This document shows positions 1 through 7,881 of a stretch of 12,024 nucleotides of DNA, one piece after another. The number at the start of each line of letters is the position of its first letter. The stretch's first letter is position 1. The notes beneath the pieces are model-generated. The model saw only the letters and a list, made by a program, of their open reading frames with translations, was not told where the DNA came from and ran no database searches. Both the position numbers and the translations under genes were made by a program. The stretch comes from Syntrophaceae bacterium PtaB.Bin038 (lineage in GTDB: Bacteria > Desulfobacterota > Syntrophia > Syntrophales > UBA2192), in NCBI GenBank assembly GCA_002067855.1, contig MVQS01000115.1, forward strand, positions 1 through 12,024. Direction: 5' to 3'.

Positions 1-1
1 C

Positions 2-2335
2 AGCACCGGCCGCGACGGCCTGCACCATCTCGTCTACGAGGTGGTGGACAACAGCGTCGACGAGGCCTCCGCCGGATTCTGCGACACGATCACCGTCAGG
101 ATCCGCATCGACAACAGCATCCAGGTCGACGACAACGGCAGGGGGATCCCCGTGGATATGCACAAGACGGAGGGGGTCTCCGCCGCCGAGGTTGTCATGA
201 CGAAACTGCACGCCGGCGGCAAGTTCGACCGCGAGAGCTACAAGATCTCCGGCGGCCTGCACGGCGTGGGTGTCTCCGTGGTCAACGCCCTCTCGAGCCA
301 CCTCGAGCTCGAGGTGCGCCGCGAGGGCAAGGTGTACCGCCAGTCCTACGAGCGCGGCGTGCCGACCGCACCGCTCAAGGAAGTGGGAAAAACGAGGGGC
401 AGGGGAACGACGGTGACCTTCATGCCCGACCCGGAGGTCTTCGAGGAGACGGAGTTCAGCTTCGACATCCTCTCGAACCGCATGCGGGAGCTTGCCTTCC
501 TGAACAAGGGAATCCGCATCATTCTCATCGACGAGCGCACCGACGAGAAGGCCGAGTTCTACTATCAGGGCGGCATCGTCTCCTTCGTCGAGTTCATCAA
601 CAAGAACAAGGGCGTCCTGCACAAGAAGCCCATCTACATCGAGGGCGAGAAGGACGACTGCTTCGCCGAGGTGGCCATCCAGTACAACGACACCTACGGC
701 GAGAGCGTCTTCTCCTATGCCAACAGCATCAACACGACCGAGGGCGGCACCCACTTGAGCGGGTTCCGGTCGGCCCTGACGCGGGCGATCAACAACTACG
801 CCGTGCAGAACGGCTTCCTGAAGAACGGGAAGGACTCGATCAGGGGCGAGGACGTGCGCGAAGGCCTGGCCGCCGTCATCAGCGTCAAGATCCGCGAGCC
901 CCAGTTCGAGGGGCAGACGAAGACCAAGCTCGGCAACAGCGAGGTGAAGGGTCTCGTCGAGGGGATCGTCTACGACAAGCTCACCACCTACTTCGAGGAA
1001 CACCCGCCCGTGGCACGAGCGATCATCGGCAAGGCCCTCGACGCTTCCCGGGCCCGCGAGGCGGCCCGGCGCGCCAAGGAGCTCACGCGCCGAAAGAGCG
1101 CCCTCGAGGTCTCCACCCTGCCCGGAAAGCTTGCGGACTGCCAGGAGAAGGACCCCGCCCAGAGCGAGCTGTACCTGGTCGAGGGCGACTCCGCGGGCGG
1201 CTCCGCCAAGCAGGGCCGCGATCGGCGCAACCAGGCCATCCTTCCCCTTCGCGGCAAGGTCCTCAACGTGGAGAAGGCCCGCTTCGACAAGATCCTCCAG
1301 AACGAGGAGATCAAGGTCATCGTCACGGCCCTCGGCGTGGGGATCGGCAGCGGCGACGACGAGGACGACGTCGACATCGCCCGGCTGCGATACCACAAGG
1401 TCATCATCATGACCGACGCCGACATCGACGGCTCGCACATCCGCACCCTGCTTCTCACCTTCTTCTTCCGCAGGATGAAGAAGCTCGTAGAGCGCGGCTA
1501 CCTGTATATCGCCCAGCCGCCGCTCTACAAGATCGCCGACAAGAAACGCGACCTCTACATCAACACCGACGAGGAGATGAAGAGGTTCATCCTCGAGAAC
1601 GGCGTGAGCCGCATCCGCGTGGGCACCGGCAATGGAAACGCCCTAACGGGATCCCGCTTGGCCACCCTGATCCAGCGGGCCATCCGGCTCGACACGATCC
1701 TGCAGAAATTCGACAGGGAAGAGAAGAACCGCGACGTGATGCACGTCCTGGCGGCGGATCCCTCCTTCACGGCCGCAGACTTCGGCTCCAAGGTCGCGAT
1801 CGAGACCGTGGGCAAGCGCGTGGCCCGCCTGTTGGGAGAGCAGGTCGTCAACGTCACCTCGGACTTCAATCTGGAGCACGGCGGTTACAACCTCGTCTTC
1901 ACCATCCGCCGCGACGGCCTCGAGGCGGACACGGTCATCGACGGGGACATCTTCTCCTCGCCGAAATTCGTCGAGGCGAGAAATCTCCTGTCCCAGCTCA
2001 AGGCCCTCGGGGAGCCCCCCTTCACGGTGATCATCGACGACGAGGAGGAGAAGGGCAGCCGCCAGTTCGAGAGTCTTCAGGCCCTCACGGAGTTCGTCAT
2101 GAACCTGGGCAAGAAGGGGCTCACCATCCAGCGCTACAAGGGTCTCGGCGAGATGAACCCGGAGCAGCTCTGGGAGACCACGATGAACCCCGAGAAGCGG
2201 ACCCTGCTGCAGGTGAAGGTGGAGGACGCCCTGGCGGCCGACGAGATCTTCACGACGCTGATGGGTGACCAGGTGGAGCCGCGCAAGGAGTTCATCTACA
2301 GAAACGCCCAGTACGTCTCGAACCTGGACATCTGA
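2..2335 (+). CDS. gyrB: DNA gyrase subunit B, 5' end missing
   Basis: ATPase subunit of DNA gyrase, which with GyrA introduces negative supercoils in the cytoplasm. The frame is open from base 2, giving 777 visible residues that begin STGRDGLHHLVYEVVDNS; roughly 25-40 N-terminal residues lie outside the window. Visible GHKL ATPase motifs are EVVDNSVDEA, DNGRGIP and GLHGVGVSVVNA, followed by the QTK loop (EGQTKTKLGN). The TOPRIM domain shows EGDSAGG (about nt 1181-1201) and the metal-binding DADIDGS (from about nt 1415). The conserved QRYKGLGEMNPEQLW tail is present. Between the TOPRIM core and that tail, about nt 1560-2095 encodes the roughly 170-200-residue insert known from long proteobacterial GyrB such as that of E. 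coli, and absent from the short form of Gram-positives. gyrA follows after 154 bp. Pairing with gyrA and the presence of the GyrB-type insert argue against ParE. Confidence 0.97.
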   Translation, partial: STGRDGLHHLVYEVVDNSVDEASAGFCDTITVRIRIDNSIQVDDNGRGIPVDMHKTEGVSAAEVVMTKLHAGGKFDRESYKISGGLHGVGVSVVNALSSHLELEVRREGKVYRQSYERGVPTAPLKEVGKTRGRGTTVTFMPDPEVFEETEFSFDILSNRMRELAFLNKGIRIILIDERTDEKAEFYYQGGIVSFVEFINKNKGVLHKKPIYIEGEKDDCFAEVAIQYNDTYGESVFSYANSINTTEGGTHLSGFRSALTRAINNYAVQNGFLKNGKDSIRGEDVREGLAAVISVKIREPQFEGQTKTKLGNSEVKGLVEGIVYDKLTTYFEEHPPVARAIIGKALDASRAREAARRAKELTRRKSALEVSTLPGKLADCQEKDPAQSELYLVEGDSAGGSAKQGRDRRNQAILPLRGKVLNVEKARFDKILQNEEIKVIVTALGVGIGSGDDEDDVDIARLRYHKVIIMTDADIDGSHIRTLLLTFFFRRMKKLVERGYLYIAQPPLYKIADKKRDLYINTDEEMKRFILENGVSRIRVGTGNGNALTGSRLATLIQRAIRLDTILQKFDREEKNRDVMHVLAADPSFTAADFGSKVAIETVGKRVARLLGEQVVNVTSDFNLEHGGYNLVFTIRRDGLEADTVIDGDIFSSPKFVEARNLLSQLKALGEPPFTVIIDDEEEKGSRQFESLQALTEFVMNLGKKGLTIQRYKGLGEMNPEQLWETTMNPEKRTLLQVKVEDALAADEIFTTLMGDQVEPRKEFIYRNAQYVSNLDI

Positions 2336-2360
2336 CGCCGCTTCGCGGCAGGCAACGGGC

Positions 2361-2458
2361 TTCAGGCATCAGGCATCGGAATATACAATATCACTCAACC
2401 AAGTCCTGAATCCGGAAGCCCGAAACCCGACTCTGCTGGTCCCCCCGGGGAAGGGGGG
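2361..2458. repeat. Repeat-like spacer between gyrB and gyrA
   Basis: The 154-bp gyrB-gyrA spacer is unlike the flanking coding DNA. It has a tandem heptamer CAGGCAT-CAGGCAT at 2363-2376, an AT-rich patch (2380-2391), a CCGGAAGCCCGAAACCCGA tract (2412-2430), and a C6/G6 hairpin (2441-2446 with 2453-2458) followed by AATTTTGTTT. Such low-complexity strings and C6..G6 hairpins resemble dispersed intergenic repeats that I associate with some deltaproteobacterial genomes; that association is from memory and unverified. TTCAGG-17-TACAAT (2361-2389) could serve as a weak sigma-70 promoter for gyrA. The hairpin has only a short T run, so at most it attenuates transcription. A small GCCGC-TTC-GCGGC hairpin lies directly after the gyrB stop (2337-2349). 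Confidence 0.35.
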
Positions 2459-2489
2459 AATTTTGTTTCCCGAAGGAGAGCCGATTCTC

Positions 2490-4988
2490 ATGGAGCTCTA
2501 TCAGAAGAACATCCCGGTGAACATTGAAGACGAGATGAAGAAGTCCTACATGGACTACGCCATGAGCGTCATCATCGGGCGGGCCATACCGGACGTGCGC
2601 GACGGGCTCAAGCCCGTCCACCGGCGCGCGCTGTTCGCCATGCACGAGATGGGCAACCGGTGGAACCGGCCCTACAAGAAGTCGGCGCGCATCGTCGGCG
2701 ACATCATCGGCAAGTACCACCCCCACGGCGATACCGCCGCCTACGACACGATCGTGCGCATGGCGCAGGACTTCTCGCTTCGTTACCCGCTCATCGACGG
2801 CCAGGGCAACTTCGGCTCCGTCGACGGCGACCCGCCGGCGGCCATGCGATACACGGAGATCCGGATGGCCCGGATCGCCGAGGAGCTGCTGGAGGACCTC
2901 GAGAAGAACACCGTCGACTTCACGCCCAACTACGACGGCTCTCTGGAAGAGCCCGTGGTGCTGCCCTCGCGGCTGCCCATGCTGCTCCTGAACGGCACGT
3001 CCGGCATCGCCGTCGGTGTCGCCACCAACATCCCGCCCCACAACCTCGGCGAGATCGTCGACGGCACGGTCGCCCTCATCCGCGACCCCGAGATCACCGT
3101 CGAGGGGCTCATGAAACACATCCAGGGGCCCGACTTCCCCACGGCCGGCTTCATCAACGGCCGCGACGGGATTCTCTCGGCCTATCGCACGGGCCGGGGC
3201 ACCGTGCGCATCCGCGCACGGGCCATGGTGGAGCGTGCGCACCGCACCGAGCGGGAGAGCATCGTCATCACCCAGCTGCCCTACCTGGTCAACAAGGCGA
3301 GCCTTATCGAGAAGATCTCGGACCTCGTCAAGGAGCGAAAGATCGAGGGCATCGCCGATCTGCGCGACGAGTCGGACCGCGACGGGATCCGCATCGTCAT
3401 CGACCTCAAGCGAGACGAGGTTTCGGGCGTCATCCTCAATCAGCTCTTCAAGCACACCCAGATGGAGAGCTCCTTCGGAATCAGCATGCTTGCCATCGAC
3501 TCGGGCCAGCCGCGGGTCATGAACCTCAAGGAGATGCTCCAGCGCTTCGTCGATTTCCGCAAGACCGTCGTCACCCGCAGGACGGTCTTCGAGCTGAACA
3601 AGGCGAGCGAGCGGGCCCACATCCTCGAGGGACTCATCACGGCACTGGACAACATCGATGCCGTCGTGGCCCTGATCAAGGCCTCCGAGACCCCCCAGGC
3701 GGCGGCCGAGGGACTCGTGTCGACGTTCGGTCTCTCGGAAGTCCAGGCGAAAGCGATTCTGGACATGCGCCTGCAGCGGCTCACGGGACTCGAGCGCGGG
3801 AAGATCCTCGCGGAGCACGCCGAGCTCACGCAGCTCATCGCGAACCTCAAGGGCGTTCTCGAGGATCCCCAGAAGGTCCTGGACATCATCGTGGAGGAAC
3901 TGCTGGATTCGAAGAAGCGCTTCGGCGATGAGCGCCGCACGGAGATCGTCGAGTCGACGGAGGACATCGACATCGAGGACATGATCGTCGAGGAGGACAT
4001 GGTTGTCACCGTGTCGCACCAGGGCTACATCAAGCGCAACGCCGTGAGCCTCTACCGCATCCAGCGCCGCGGCGGCAAGGGGAAGATGGGCATGACCACG
4101 AAGGAAGAAGATTTCGTGGAGCATATCTTCATCGCCTCGACGCACCACTACATCCTCATCTTCACGAACCAGGGGCGCGTCTACTGGCTCAAGGTCTATC
4201 AGATCCCGCAGGCGGGCCGGGCCGCCAAGGGCAAGGCGATCGTGAACCTCGTCAACATGAACCCCGGCGAGAAGGTGGCCGCCATCCTCCCCGTGCGGGA
4301 GTTCGAGGAGGGCAGGTTCGTCGTCATGGCCACGAAGAAGGGCATCATCAAGAAGACGGAACTTGCCGCCTATTCCAATCCCCGCGCCGGCGGCATCATC
4401 GCGATCAACGTCGAGGCGGGCGACGAGCTGATGGACGTCCGCCAGACCAACGGCACCCAGGAGATCTTCCTCGGCACCCGCAAGGGAATGGCCATCCGCT
4501 TCAAGGAGGAGGATGTCCGGGCCATGGGCCGGACGGCCACGGGGGTCATCGGGATCCGGATGGACGAAGACGATCACGTCGTCGGCATGGAGATTCTCAC
4601 GGAGGGCAACTCCATCATGACCGTTTCCGAACGGGGGTACGGCAAGCGGACCGAGATCGAGGAGTACCGGCTCCAGAGCCGCGGCGGCAAGGGGATCCTG
4701 AATCTCAAGACCACCCCTCGGATCGGGTTCGTCTCGGGCATCCGCCAGGTGACTGGCAACGAGGACCTGATGCTCATCAGCGACTCGGGCAACATCATCC
4801 GCATCCGCGTCGACGAGGTTCCCGTGCTGCACCGCGTGACCCAGGGCGTGAAGCTCATCGATCTCGAGGAGGGCGAAAACTTCTCCGGCATCGCCCGCGT
4901 GGAGCGAGAGAGCGAGACCCGCAGCGGCGAGGATGCCGCCGAGGACGGGACTCTCTTCGATGCGGAGGAAAACGGCGGCGAGGCATGA
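2490..4988 (+). CDS. gyrA: DNA gyrase subunit A
   Basis: Breakage-reunion subunit of DNA gyrase, 832 residues. I chose the ATG at 2490 because AAGGAG (2473-2478) sits upstream at usable spacing and the product then starts MELYQKNIPVNIEDEMKKSY, the usual GyrA N-terminus; the open frame extends upstream into gyrB but that part is not GyrA-like. The catalytic pair is Arg120-Tyr121 (AAMRYTEIRM). The quinolone-determining region reads HGDTAAYD (79-86), so Thr82 takes the place of E. coli Ser83 and Asp86 matches Asp87. The GyrA box QRRGGKG is at 525-531, which marks a true gyrase rather than ParC, and the C-terminal DNA-wrapping pinwheel follows. The tail is acidic (DAEENGGEA). gyrB lies 154 bp upstream and a small membrane-protein gene starts 45 bp downstream. 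Confidence 0.98.
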   Translation: MELYQKNIPVNIEDEMKKSYMDYAMSVIIGRAIPDVRDGLKPVHRRALFAMHEMGNRWNRPYKKSARIVGDIIGKYHPHGDTAAYDTIVRMAQDFSLRYPLIDGQGNFGSVDGDPPAAMRYTEIRMARIAEELLEDLEKNTVDFTPNYDGSLEEPVVLPSRLPMLLLNGTSGIAVGVATNIPPHNLGEIVDGTVALIRDPEITVEGLMKHIQGPDFPTAGFINGRDGILSAYRTGRGTVRIRARAMVERAHRTERESIVITQLPYLVNKASLIEKISDLVKERKIEGIADLRDESDRDGIRIVIDLKRDEVSGVILNQLFKHTQMESSFGISMLAIDSGQPRVMNLKEMLQRFVDFRKTVVTRRTVFELNKASERAHILEGLITALDNIDAVVALIKASETPQAAAEGLVSTFGLSEVQAKAILDMRLQRLTGLERGKILAEHAELTQLIANLKGVLEDPQKVLDIIVEELLDSKKRFGDERRTEIVESTEDIDIEDMIVEEDMVVTVSHQGYIKRNAVSLYRIQRRGGKGKMGMTTKEEDFVEHIFIASTHHYILIFTNQGRVYWLKVYQIPQAGRAAKGKAIVNLVNMNPGEKVAAILPVREFEEGRFVVMATKKGIIKKTELAAYSNPRAGGIIAINVEAGDELMDVRQTNGTQEIFLGTRKGMAIRFKEEDVRAMGRTATGVIGIRMDEDDHVVGMEILTEGNSIMTVSERGYGKRTEIEEYRLQSRGGKGILNLKTTPRIGFVSGIRQVTGNEDLMLISDSGNIIRIRVDEVPVLHRVTQGVKLIDLEEGENFSGIARVERESETRSGEDAAEDGTLFDAEENGGEA

Positions 4989-5033
4989 GCCCGGCGTCCG
5001 GGTGTGCCCGATCTACGACAGCAAGGATCACGA

Positions 5034-5495
5034 ATGGGTGCGAGGTCCCTTCAGGATTTTTTCTCCCCCCCCGTCAAGGACCTGGAATCGTCGGGAAAGG
5101 CCGCCGATCAGGGGTTCATGGCGGCGATTCTCTACCTGGTCGTTTCCCTGGGTGTGACGGCCGCCGGACAACCGCTCAAGCTGCTGGACGTCCTGATGGT
5201 CGCACTCTGCGGCGCTCTCACAAAGCGCAAACGATCCCGGGCGGCGGCGCTGATCGGTCTCGCCCTGATGACCCGGGAGCTGTGGTTCTCCCTGGGCAGC
5301 GACCGCCTCTGGCAGGTCCCGCTTGCGGCCCTTCTGGTCGTCCTTTTCGCAAATGCCGTGCGGGGTACGTTCCGATATCACCGGGAGCTCTCCGGCGAGC
5401 GGACAAGCCCCACGGTCGAGGTGCTGCCGCCGGAGTCGCCTCCGGGGGCCGCGGAGACCCCTGGTCAGGCGGGCGGGGAGAAGTCTCACCCGTGA
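5034..5495 (+). CDS. Small multi-pass membrane protein, unknown function
   Basis: I do not recognise this family. The ATG at 5034 has AAGGA at 5023-5027 with six-base spacing, giving 153 residues; a GTG at 5004 in the same frame is possible but lacks a comparable ribosome site. After a polar N-terminus (MGARSLQDFF) come hydrophobic segments at about 28-45, 49-63, 71-88 and 95-111, so three or four transmembrane helices. A basic KRKRSR stretch at 64-69 probably marks a cytosolic turn. The C-terminal 40 residues are polar and rich in Pro, Gly and Glu (LPPESPPGAAETPG) and look disordered. It lies 45 bp after gyrA on the same strand with no obvious promoter between, so cotranscription with gyrA is likely. 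It ends before a strong terminator. The reading frame is convincing; a function cannot be assigned. Confidence 0.7.
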   Translation: MGARSLQDFFSPPVKDLESSGKAADQGFMAAILYLVVSLGVTAAGQPLKLLDVLMVALCGALTKRKRSRAAALIGLALMTRELWFSLGSDRLWQVPLAALLVVLFANAVRGTFRYHRELSGERTSPTVEVLPPESPPGAAETPGQAGGEKSHP

Positions 5496-5523
5496 GCGCA
5501 GTGCGGACTGAGAGAAGGCCGAG

Positions 5524-5560
5524 AAAAAAACCCGCCGGATCCCCACCGGCGGGGTTTTTT
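5524..5560. terminator. Bidirectional intrinsic terminator
   Basis: A7, then stem CCCGCCGG (5531-5538), a seven-base loop, CCGGCGGG (5546-5553), G, then T6. The A-run and T-run on the two flanks let it act in both directions. It serves the gyrA/membrane-protein transcript on the + strand and the propeller gene ending at 5571 on the - strand. Confidence 0.9.
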
Positions 5561-5570
5561 GCGTCAAGGC

Positions 5571-7553
5571 TCAGAAAGGCTGGATCTTGCCGCGGACCTT
5601 CGCGTTCGGCAGGGCCGTGGGGGGAACCGACTCCCGGTTCACCCAGTTCGTCGTGTCGAGCGTAAAGGCCCGGCTCGTGTAGATCAAATAGCTTCGGTTG
5701 AACTCCATCGACTTCAGGTTTCCGGCGGTCCTCGGCTTTGCCAGGATGAGGAACTGCATCGGCCTCTCGAAGCTGAAGATGAGCCCCACGAAGGGGTTGC
5801 CCGCGTACGGCCCGAACACGGCGTTGACGGAGCGGTCCCCGGCGGGGAGCTTTTCGAAGCGGACCGTGTTGTAGCCCTTGCGGAAGGCCATCGAGGTAGG
5901 GACGACGATCTTCTCCATGTAGGCGGCCGCAGCAACGGACGGGACCGACTGCGACACCTCCACGACGTCGGGGTCCACCTGCGCGCGGTAGCCGATCTTG
6001 AGTTTGTGGATGAAATACTTGCCCGCCTTCGGGACCTTCGAGGTGAAACGGCCCGCCGAGTCGGTGGTGTAATCGCCCAGGACCTGCCCGAGCTCGTCCT
6101 TGACGGTGATGCTGACGCCCTCCAGCCCCGTACCCTGCGGGAGCTCCTGCACGGTGCCGTTGATGTAGAAATCCGTCACCGGGGGCGGCACGGGCCCGTC
6201 CGGACCGTACTTGATCAGGACGGCGTCCCAGAGACCGAGGGATGGCCCGCTCATGGCTCCGGCTGTCAGAGCGGCTACGTAAACGGCCCCTGTCGGGTCC
6301 AGGGCGATTCCGTACCCCCAGTCCATGTCCGCCGTGCCGGCCAGGAGGGTGTAGACCCTTCGGCCGTCTTCCGGAGCGAAACGGGAAAGGAAGATATCGG
6401 CCCCGCCGAGAGGCGTCTGACCGTCCAGGCCCCGGCCTGAGGAGGACGGATCGGTGACCCCGGAGAGGTAGATACTGCCCTCGGCGTCAACGGCAACCCC
6501 GTGGGCGGTGTCATGTCCGTCGGTGCCGTATTGGTGCGTCCAGAGCAAGGCCAGGTTTCGATCGAATTTTGCGAGAATGATATCGTCGGCTCCCGACGAG
6601 GGGTTTCCCTCGAAGGTCCCCTGGGTGGAGCCGGCGACGATGACGTTTCGGCTCCTGTCAACGGCGATGGCCAGCCCCTGGTCCTTGTCGCTTCCCCGGT
6701 TCGGCCCGCCCAGAGTGACCGTCGCCAGGGGATCAAAATCGTAACTGAACTTTGCGACAAACAGCGACCCCTGCAGGTTGCCGGAGACGAGACCGGTGAC
6801 GAATACATTTGAGAAGCTCGAGGAGGATTCCACCGCCACCGCGTAAGCGGCAGTGCCCGTCGGGTTGGACGCCACATTGAACTGGGTCACCCAGCCCATC
6901 CAGTCCCCCTCGGAGTTGAGCCGCATCAAGAAGGCCTCCGGAATGGAGCGGATGACCGCGTCGCTGCCGAACGTTCCGGTCGTGGATCCGGCCAGGTAGA
7001 TCATGCTGCTCGAATCGGTCGCGACCCCGTTTGCGTAATCGTCCCCCGGAGTGCCGTACTGCTTGATCCAGTTCACCGTCCCGCTGGCGGGATGAATCTT
7101 CGCTACAAAAATGTCCGCCGTACCCTCGATACCGGCGTTCGCATTCCGCCAGCCCTGCTGGCCGCCGGGCATGACCCCTTTCGTCCAACCCGTAACGTAA
7201 AGGGTGAGAAAGCCGGAGGGCGATCCCAGGGCAATCCCCCCGATGCCGTCGTCGGACGACGAGCCGAACTGGCTGACCCAGAGAAGCGCTCCGGAGGGAT
7301 CGAACTTCGCCACGAAGACATCCGAACCCCCGCTTTTGCTGTTCGGTGCGGCCTGCCCCGGCGTGTTTACCGCTCCCCTCGTCATGCCCGCCACGTAGAC
7401 ATTCCCATCGCCATCGGCGACCGCTTTTACGGCATAGTCGTAGTCGCTCGAGCCGAATTGCCTGATATACAGCGGCGCTGTTTGGGCACAAACGGATGAG
7501 GCGGCGAACAGCGCGAGAATAACAACGACGAGTGCGAGAGTGCGGGCTTTCAT
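5571..7553 (-). CDS. Secreted SBBP-type seven-bladed propeller protein with Ig-like domain
   Basis: 660 residues, exported to the periplasm or cell surface. AAGGAGG (7560-7566) lies six bases before the ATG. Residues 1-23 form a signal peptide with a VCA|QT-type cleavage site; Cys22 does not sit in a good lipobox. Seven repeats of 55-70 residues begin near 32, 95, 165, 224, 281, 341 and 405. They follow the pattern Q[FY]G(S/T)..DD...GVA.D..G.(I/V)Y(V/L)(A/S)G.T.G, typical of SBBP (beta-propeller) repeats, and seven units make one closed propeller. A Pro-rich linker (452-458) leads to an Ig-like carboxypeptidase-regulatory/Cna-B type domain (about 462-535; GLEGVSITVKDELG, DSAGRF). Residues 550-660 form another beta-rich domain (RKGYNTVRFEKLP, SYLIYTSRAFTLDTTNW) that I cannot name. 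The leader carries a c-di-GMP riboswitch below a sigma-28-type promoter, which points to a role in adhesion, matrix or motility; that role is inferred. Confidence 0.88.
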   Translation of the reverse strand: MKARTLALVVVILALFAASSVCAQTAPLYIRQFGSSDYDYAVKAVADGDGNVYVAGMTRGAVNTPGQAAPNSKSGGSDVFVAKFDPSGALLWVSQFGSSSDDGIGGIALGSPSGFLTLYVTGWTKGVMPGGQQGWRNANAGIEGTADIFVAKIHPASGTVNWIKQYGTPGDDYANGVATDSSSMIYLAGSTTGTFGSDAVIRSIPEAFLMRLNSEGDWMGWVTQFNVASNPTGTAAYAVAVESSSSFSNVFVTGLVSGNLQGSLFVAKFSYDFDPLATVTLGGPNRGSDKDQGLAIAVDRSRNVIVAGSTQGTFEGNPSSGADDIILAKFDRNLALLWTHQYGTDGHDTAHGVAVDAEGSIYLSGVTDPSSSGRGLDGQTPLGGADIFLSRFAPEDGRRVYTLLAGTADMDWGYGIALDPTGAVYVAALTAGAMSGPSLGLWDAVLIKYGPDGPVPPPVTDFYINGTVQELPQGTGLEGVSITVKDELGQVLGDYTTDSAGRFTSKVPKAGKYFIHKLKIGYRAQVDPDVVEVSQSVPSVAAAAYMEKIVVPTSMAFRKGYNTVRFEKLPAGDRSVNAVFGPYAGNPFVGLIFSFERPMQFLILAKPRTAGNLKSMEFNRSYLIYTSRAFTLDTTNWVNRESVPPTALPNAKVRGKIQPF

Positions 7554-7704
7554 GGGTTCCCTCCTTGGGCGCCGGGCGGCTCAGTGGTGAGCTGCGTCGG
7601 GGGCTGTCACGACGGAAAGGGGGCATTCGCCACGGGAAAGCGTCGGGGAGATGCGGGGCGGGGCGCCGGAGGCAGCCCCCGGGCCCGGGAGACCCGGATC
7701 CGAA

Positions 7705-7736
7705 GGTTGCTCGGCTCGCCTGGCAGCCCTGCAACC
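7705..7736 (-). promoter_or_regulatory. Possible riboswitch expression-platform helix
   Basis: On the - strand transcript, the GGUUGC forming the conserved 3' side of the aptamer (7731-7736) can pair perfectly with GCAACC at 7705-7710, with a 20-base loop that contains the 3' strand of the outer closing helix. This alternative pairing would compete with the folded aptamer, as expected of an expression platform. No U-tract terminator follows. The leader beyond it (7567-7704) is very GC-rich with CCCGGGCCCGGG-type hairpins, so control might act through translation or Rho. The pairing is visible; its function is a guess. Confidence 0.4.
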
Positions 7737-7815
7737 CTATCCCGCATGTTCTCGGGACGTAGGCCAAGAGGCTTTGCGCCCCATCCTTTCGGACGGTTTG
7801 CCCTTTTCAGGCGCG
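7717..7815 (-). promoter_or_regulatory. c-di-GMP-I (GEMM-I) riboswitch aptamer
   Basis: Read on the - strand, the segment matches the GEMM-I class at its invariant positions. GGGCAAACC (7795-7803) is followed by a hairpin CCGUCC-GAAA-GGAUGG (7781-7796) closed by the GAAA tetraloop that docks in this class. Then come CGCAAAGCC (7770-7778), a second arm with tip helix UCCCG/CGGGA (7753-7757 with 7740-7744), and the conserved UAGGGUUGC (7731-7739). An outer closing helix CGCCUG (7808-7813) with CAGGCG (7717-7722) is possible. The class binds cyclic di-GMP. The aptamer ends about 165 bases before the ATG of the SBBP propeller gene at 7553 and lies on the same strand, so that gene is its target. 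Whether the ligand turns expression on or off cannot be read from the sequence. Confidence 0.9.
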
Positions 7816-7824
7816 TCAATCATG

Positions 7825-7851
7825 AAATCGGCCGGCCAGCGGAAAACTTTA
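7825..7851 (-). promoter_or_regulatory. Sigma-28 (FliA)-type promoter for riboswitch and propeller gene
   Basis: On the - strand, TAAAGTTT (7844-7851), an 11-base spacer, and GCCGATTT (7825-7832). The enteric sigma-28 consensus is TAAAGTTT-N11-GCCGATAA, so 14 of 16 positions and the exact spacing agree. The predicted start near 7818 places the 5' end of the RNA just before the aptamer. TTGC directly upstream of TAAAGT also makes a poor extended -10 (TGC-TAAAGT) for sigma-70, the main alternative. Confidence 0.7.
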
Positions 7852-7881
7852 GCAACCCGGTCGGAAAAATGGGGCGTGACG

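Noticed and set aside
2265..2489. Upstream extension of the gyrA frame into gyrB and the spacer
   Set aside because: The extra residues are translated repeat and gyrB sequence in the wrong frame; the ATG at 2490 has a ribosome site and the canonical N-terminus.
2391..4832. Very long open frame (813 codons) on the - strand across gyrA
   Set aside because: It is the antisense shadow of gyrA. High-GC codon use keeps the opposite frame open, and the product is a compositionally biased Asp/Val/Leu/Arg/His string with no motifs.
7607..7819. Small 70-codon open frame on the - strand covering the riboswitch
   Set aside because: It coincides with the structured aptamer, whose conserved strings explain the sequence; the translation is Arg/Pro-rich noise.
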